The position numbers were made by a program, and so were the translations under genes. The notes beneath the pieces were generated by a model. The model did not search any database. It worked only from the letters and a program-made list of their open reading frames with translations, and had not been told where the DNA came from. Of a stretch of DNA of 64,000 nucleotides, positions 63,398 through 64,000 are shown one piece after another (position 1 is the first letter of the stretch; the number at the start of each line of letters is the position of its first letter). Source of the DNA: Reichenbachiella sp. 5M10 (lineage in GTDB: Bacteria; Bacteroidota; Bacteroidia; Cytophagales; Cyclobacteriaceae); assembly GCF_002742335.1 (NCBI RefSeq), contig NZ_MDGR01000007.1, forward strand, positions 2,918,501 to 2,982,500, read 5' to 3'.

Positions 63398-64000
63398 AAA
63401 TATAATCCTTCATTTGTTTTTTTTCATCCTCGTTGGCTAACGCTACAAGACTCGATATCAACCAGCCAGAATTGTAGCCTACACGGTTGAAATACGACAC
63501 CCCAAAATAATAGCCTTCGATGGCAAAGAAATGAAAAGAGACATCCTTGACCGTGACAAATTGCATATTTCCTTGATTCATTTCATAAAGAAATATACTC
63601 AGGTAATCCGGCTGAAAATCTCGAGCAGTGAATTGTTCATCATGCTGATTGTTTTGAAACGCCTTGCGTAGTGTCATAAACTCCAACTCATGACTCATCG
63701 GATGAAGAAACTGCTTGGTCTCTGTGGTATCCTTGTCAAATTTGCTCTTGAACACCTCAAAAGCCACATCATCAATGATCCATTCGTATCCCTGTCCCTG
63801 CTGCTGCAGCTGCATATAAAGCACACCAGGGACTTCTTTGCCTCGGTAGCGAAATGTAGCATGCACCTCTGCCACCCAATCATCGGTATGAAAATCCAAA
63901 AACTGAGGGGCCTTCTTGTCGGTGATCTGACGTACAAAACCATCCAAATCTTGGCGACTAAACTGCCCTGTCTTGGTATCGAAGAGTACAGGCATGTATT
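63384..64000 (-). CDS. Unassigned protein, C-terminal part, partner of the LRR gene
   Basis: The open frame runs off the right edge (a Met occurs at 63995 but coding appears to continue). Visible are about 200 residues of a beta-rich soluble or exported protein with HTDDWVAEVHATFRYRGKEVPG, YEWIIDDVAFEVF, FLHPMSHELEFMTL and DVSFHFFAIEGYYFGVSYF. It resembles the head region of the LRR protein in style (DVDFFFQGITF). The last codons overlap the LRR start by 14 bases, so the two are translationally coupled and probably work together. Function not recognised. Confidence 0.7.
   Translation of the reverse strand, partial: YMPVLFDTKTGQFSRQDLDGFVRQITDKKAPQFLDFHTDDWVAEVHATFRYRGKEVPGVLYMQLQQQGQGYEWIIDDVAFEVFKSKFDKDTTETKQFLHPMSHELEFMTLRKAFQNNQHDEQFTARDFQPDYLSIFLYEMNQGNMQFVTVKDVSFHFFAIEGYYFGVSYFNRVGYNSGWLISSLVALANEDEKKQMKDYIYDKD

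Overview
The window looks like chromosome of a Bacteroidota, most likely a marine gliding Cytophagales (inference). The evidence is the gldA-gldF-gldG gliding transporter, a secreted protein with a T9SS sorting tail, a SusC/SusD pair, a LytS-type sensor paired with a LytTR regulator, a fused CcsBA cytochrome assembly protein, Bacteroidota-type promoter motifs (TAnnTTTG around -7, sometimes TTG/TTTG about 19 bases upstream) and almost no Shine-Dalgarno sequences. No rRNA, tRNA, CRISPR array, phage or intact insertion sequence was seen. Most genes are ordinary chromosomal genes; the clearest accessory-looking segment is 38.1-40.2 kb.

Layout. 0-2.8 kb: 3' end of a U32-family protein with a coupled 4Fe-4S ferredoxin, then a lysoplasmalogenase-like membrane protein and an MFS transporter on the minus strand. 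2.9-7.5 kb: envelope block with lptD divergent from an N-acetylmuramoyl-L-alanine amidase and an MCE (MlaD-type) lipid-transport protein. 7.6-14 kb: TPR sensor with an incomplete kinase module, hemE, a 7TM hybrid histidine kinase and an aspartate-type aminotransferase. 14-27 kb: LytTR regulator and Cache-LytS kinase (divergent), then a large secreted zinc metalloprotease, SusC, SusD and a DUF5018-like lipoprotein in one run, followed by a Cache-domain chemoreceptor. This reads as a sensed and regulated protein/peptide-use locus. 27-38 kb: housekeeping and small secreted proteins (clpS-recR, NlpC/P60, miaA, SiaC/DUF1987, a 2-oxoacid dehydrogenase E2, cinA, fadH, unknown exported proteins). 38-40.2 kb: cupin and AraC genes bracketed by two homologous copies of a hairpin-bearing repeat. 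40.5-47.2 kb: a four-gene minus-strand operon for nitrite ammonification (outer-membrane porin-like protein, nrfH, nrfA, ccsBA). 47.3-51.3 kb: EamA transporter, PAS kinase, carboxypeptidase-regulatory-domain protein. 51.3-58 kb: dnaN, DUF4340 protein, gldG, gldF, gldA with overlapping reading frames, then a purine nucleoside phosphorylase. 58-64 kb: an FGE-fold protein, a LamG/T9SS cargo protein, a modular leucine-rich-repeat protein and an overlapping partner that runs off the right edge.

Several probable starts are internal to the longest open frame (for example lptD, the amidase, clpS, hemE, nrf porin, purine nucleoside phosphorylase); each entry gives the reason. Strong bidirectional hairpin terminators separate most convergent pairs.
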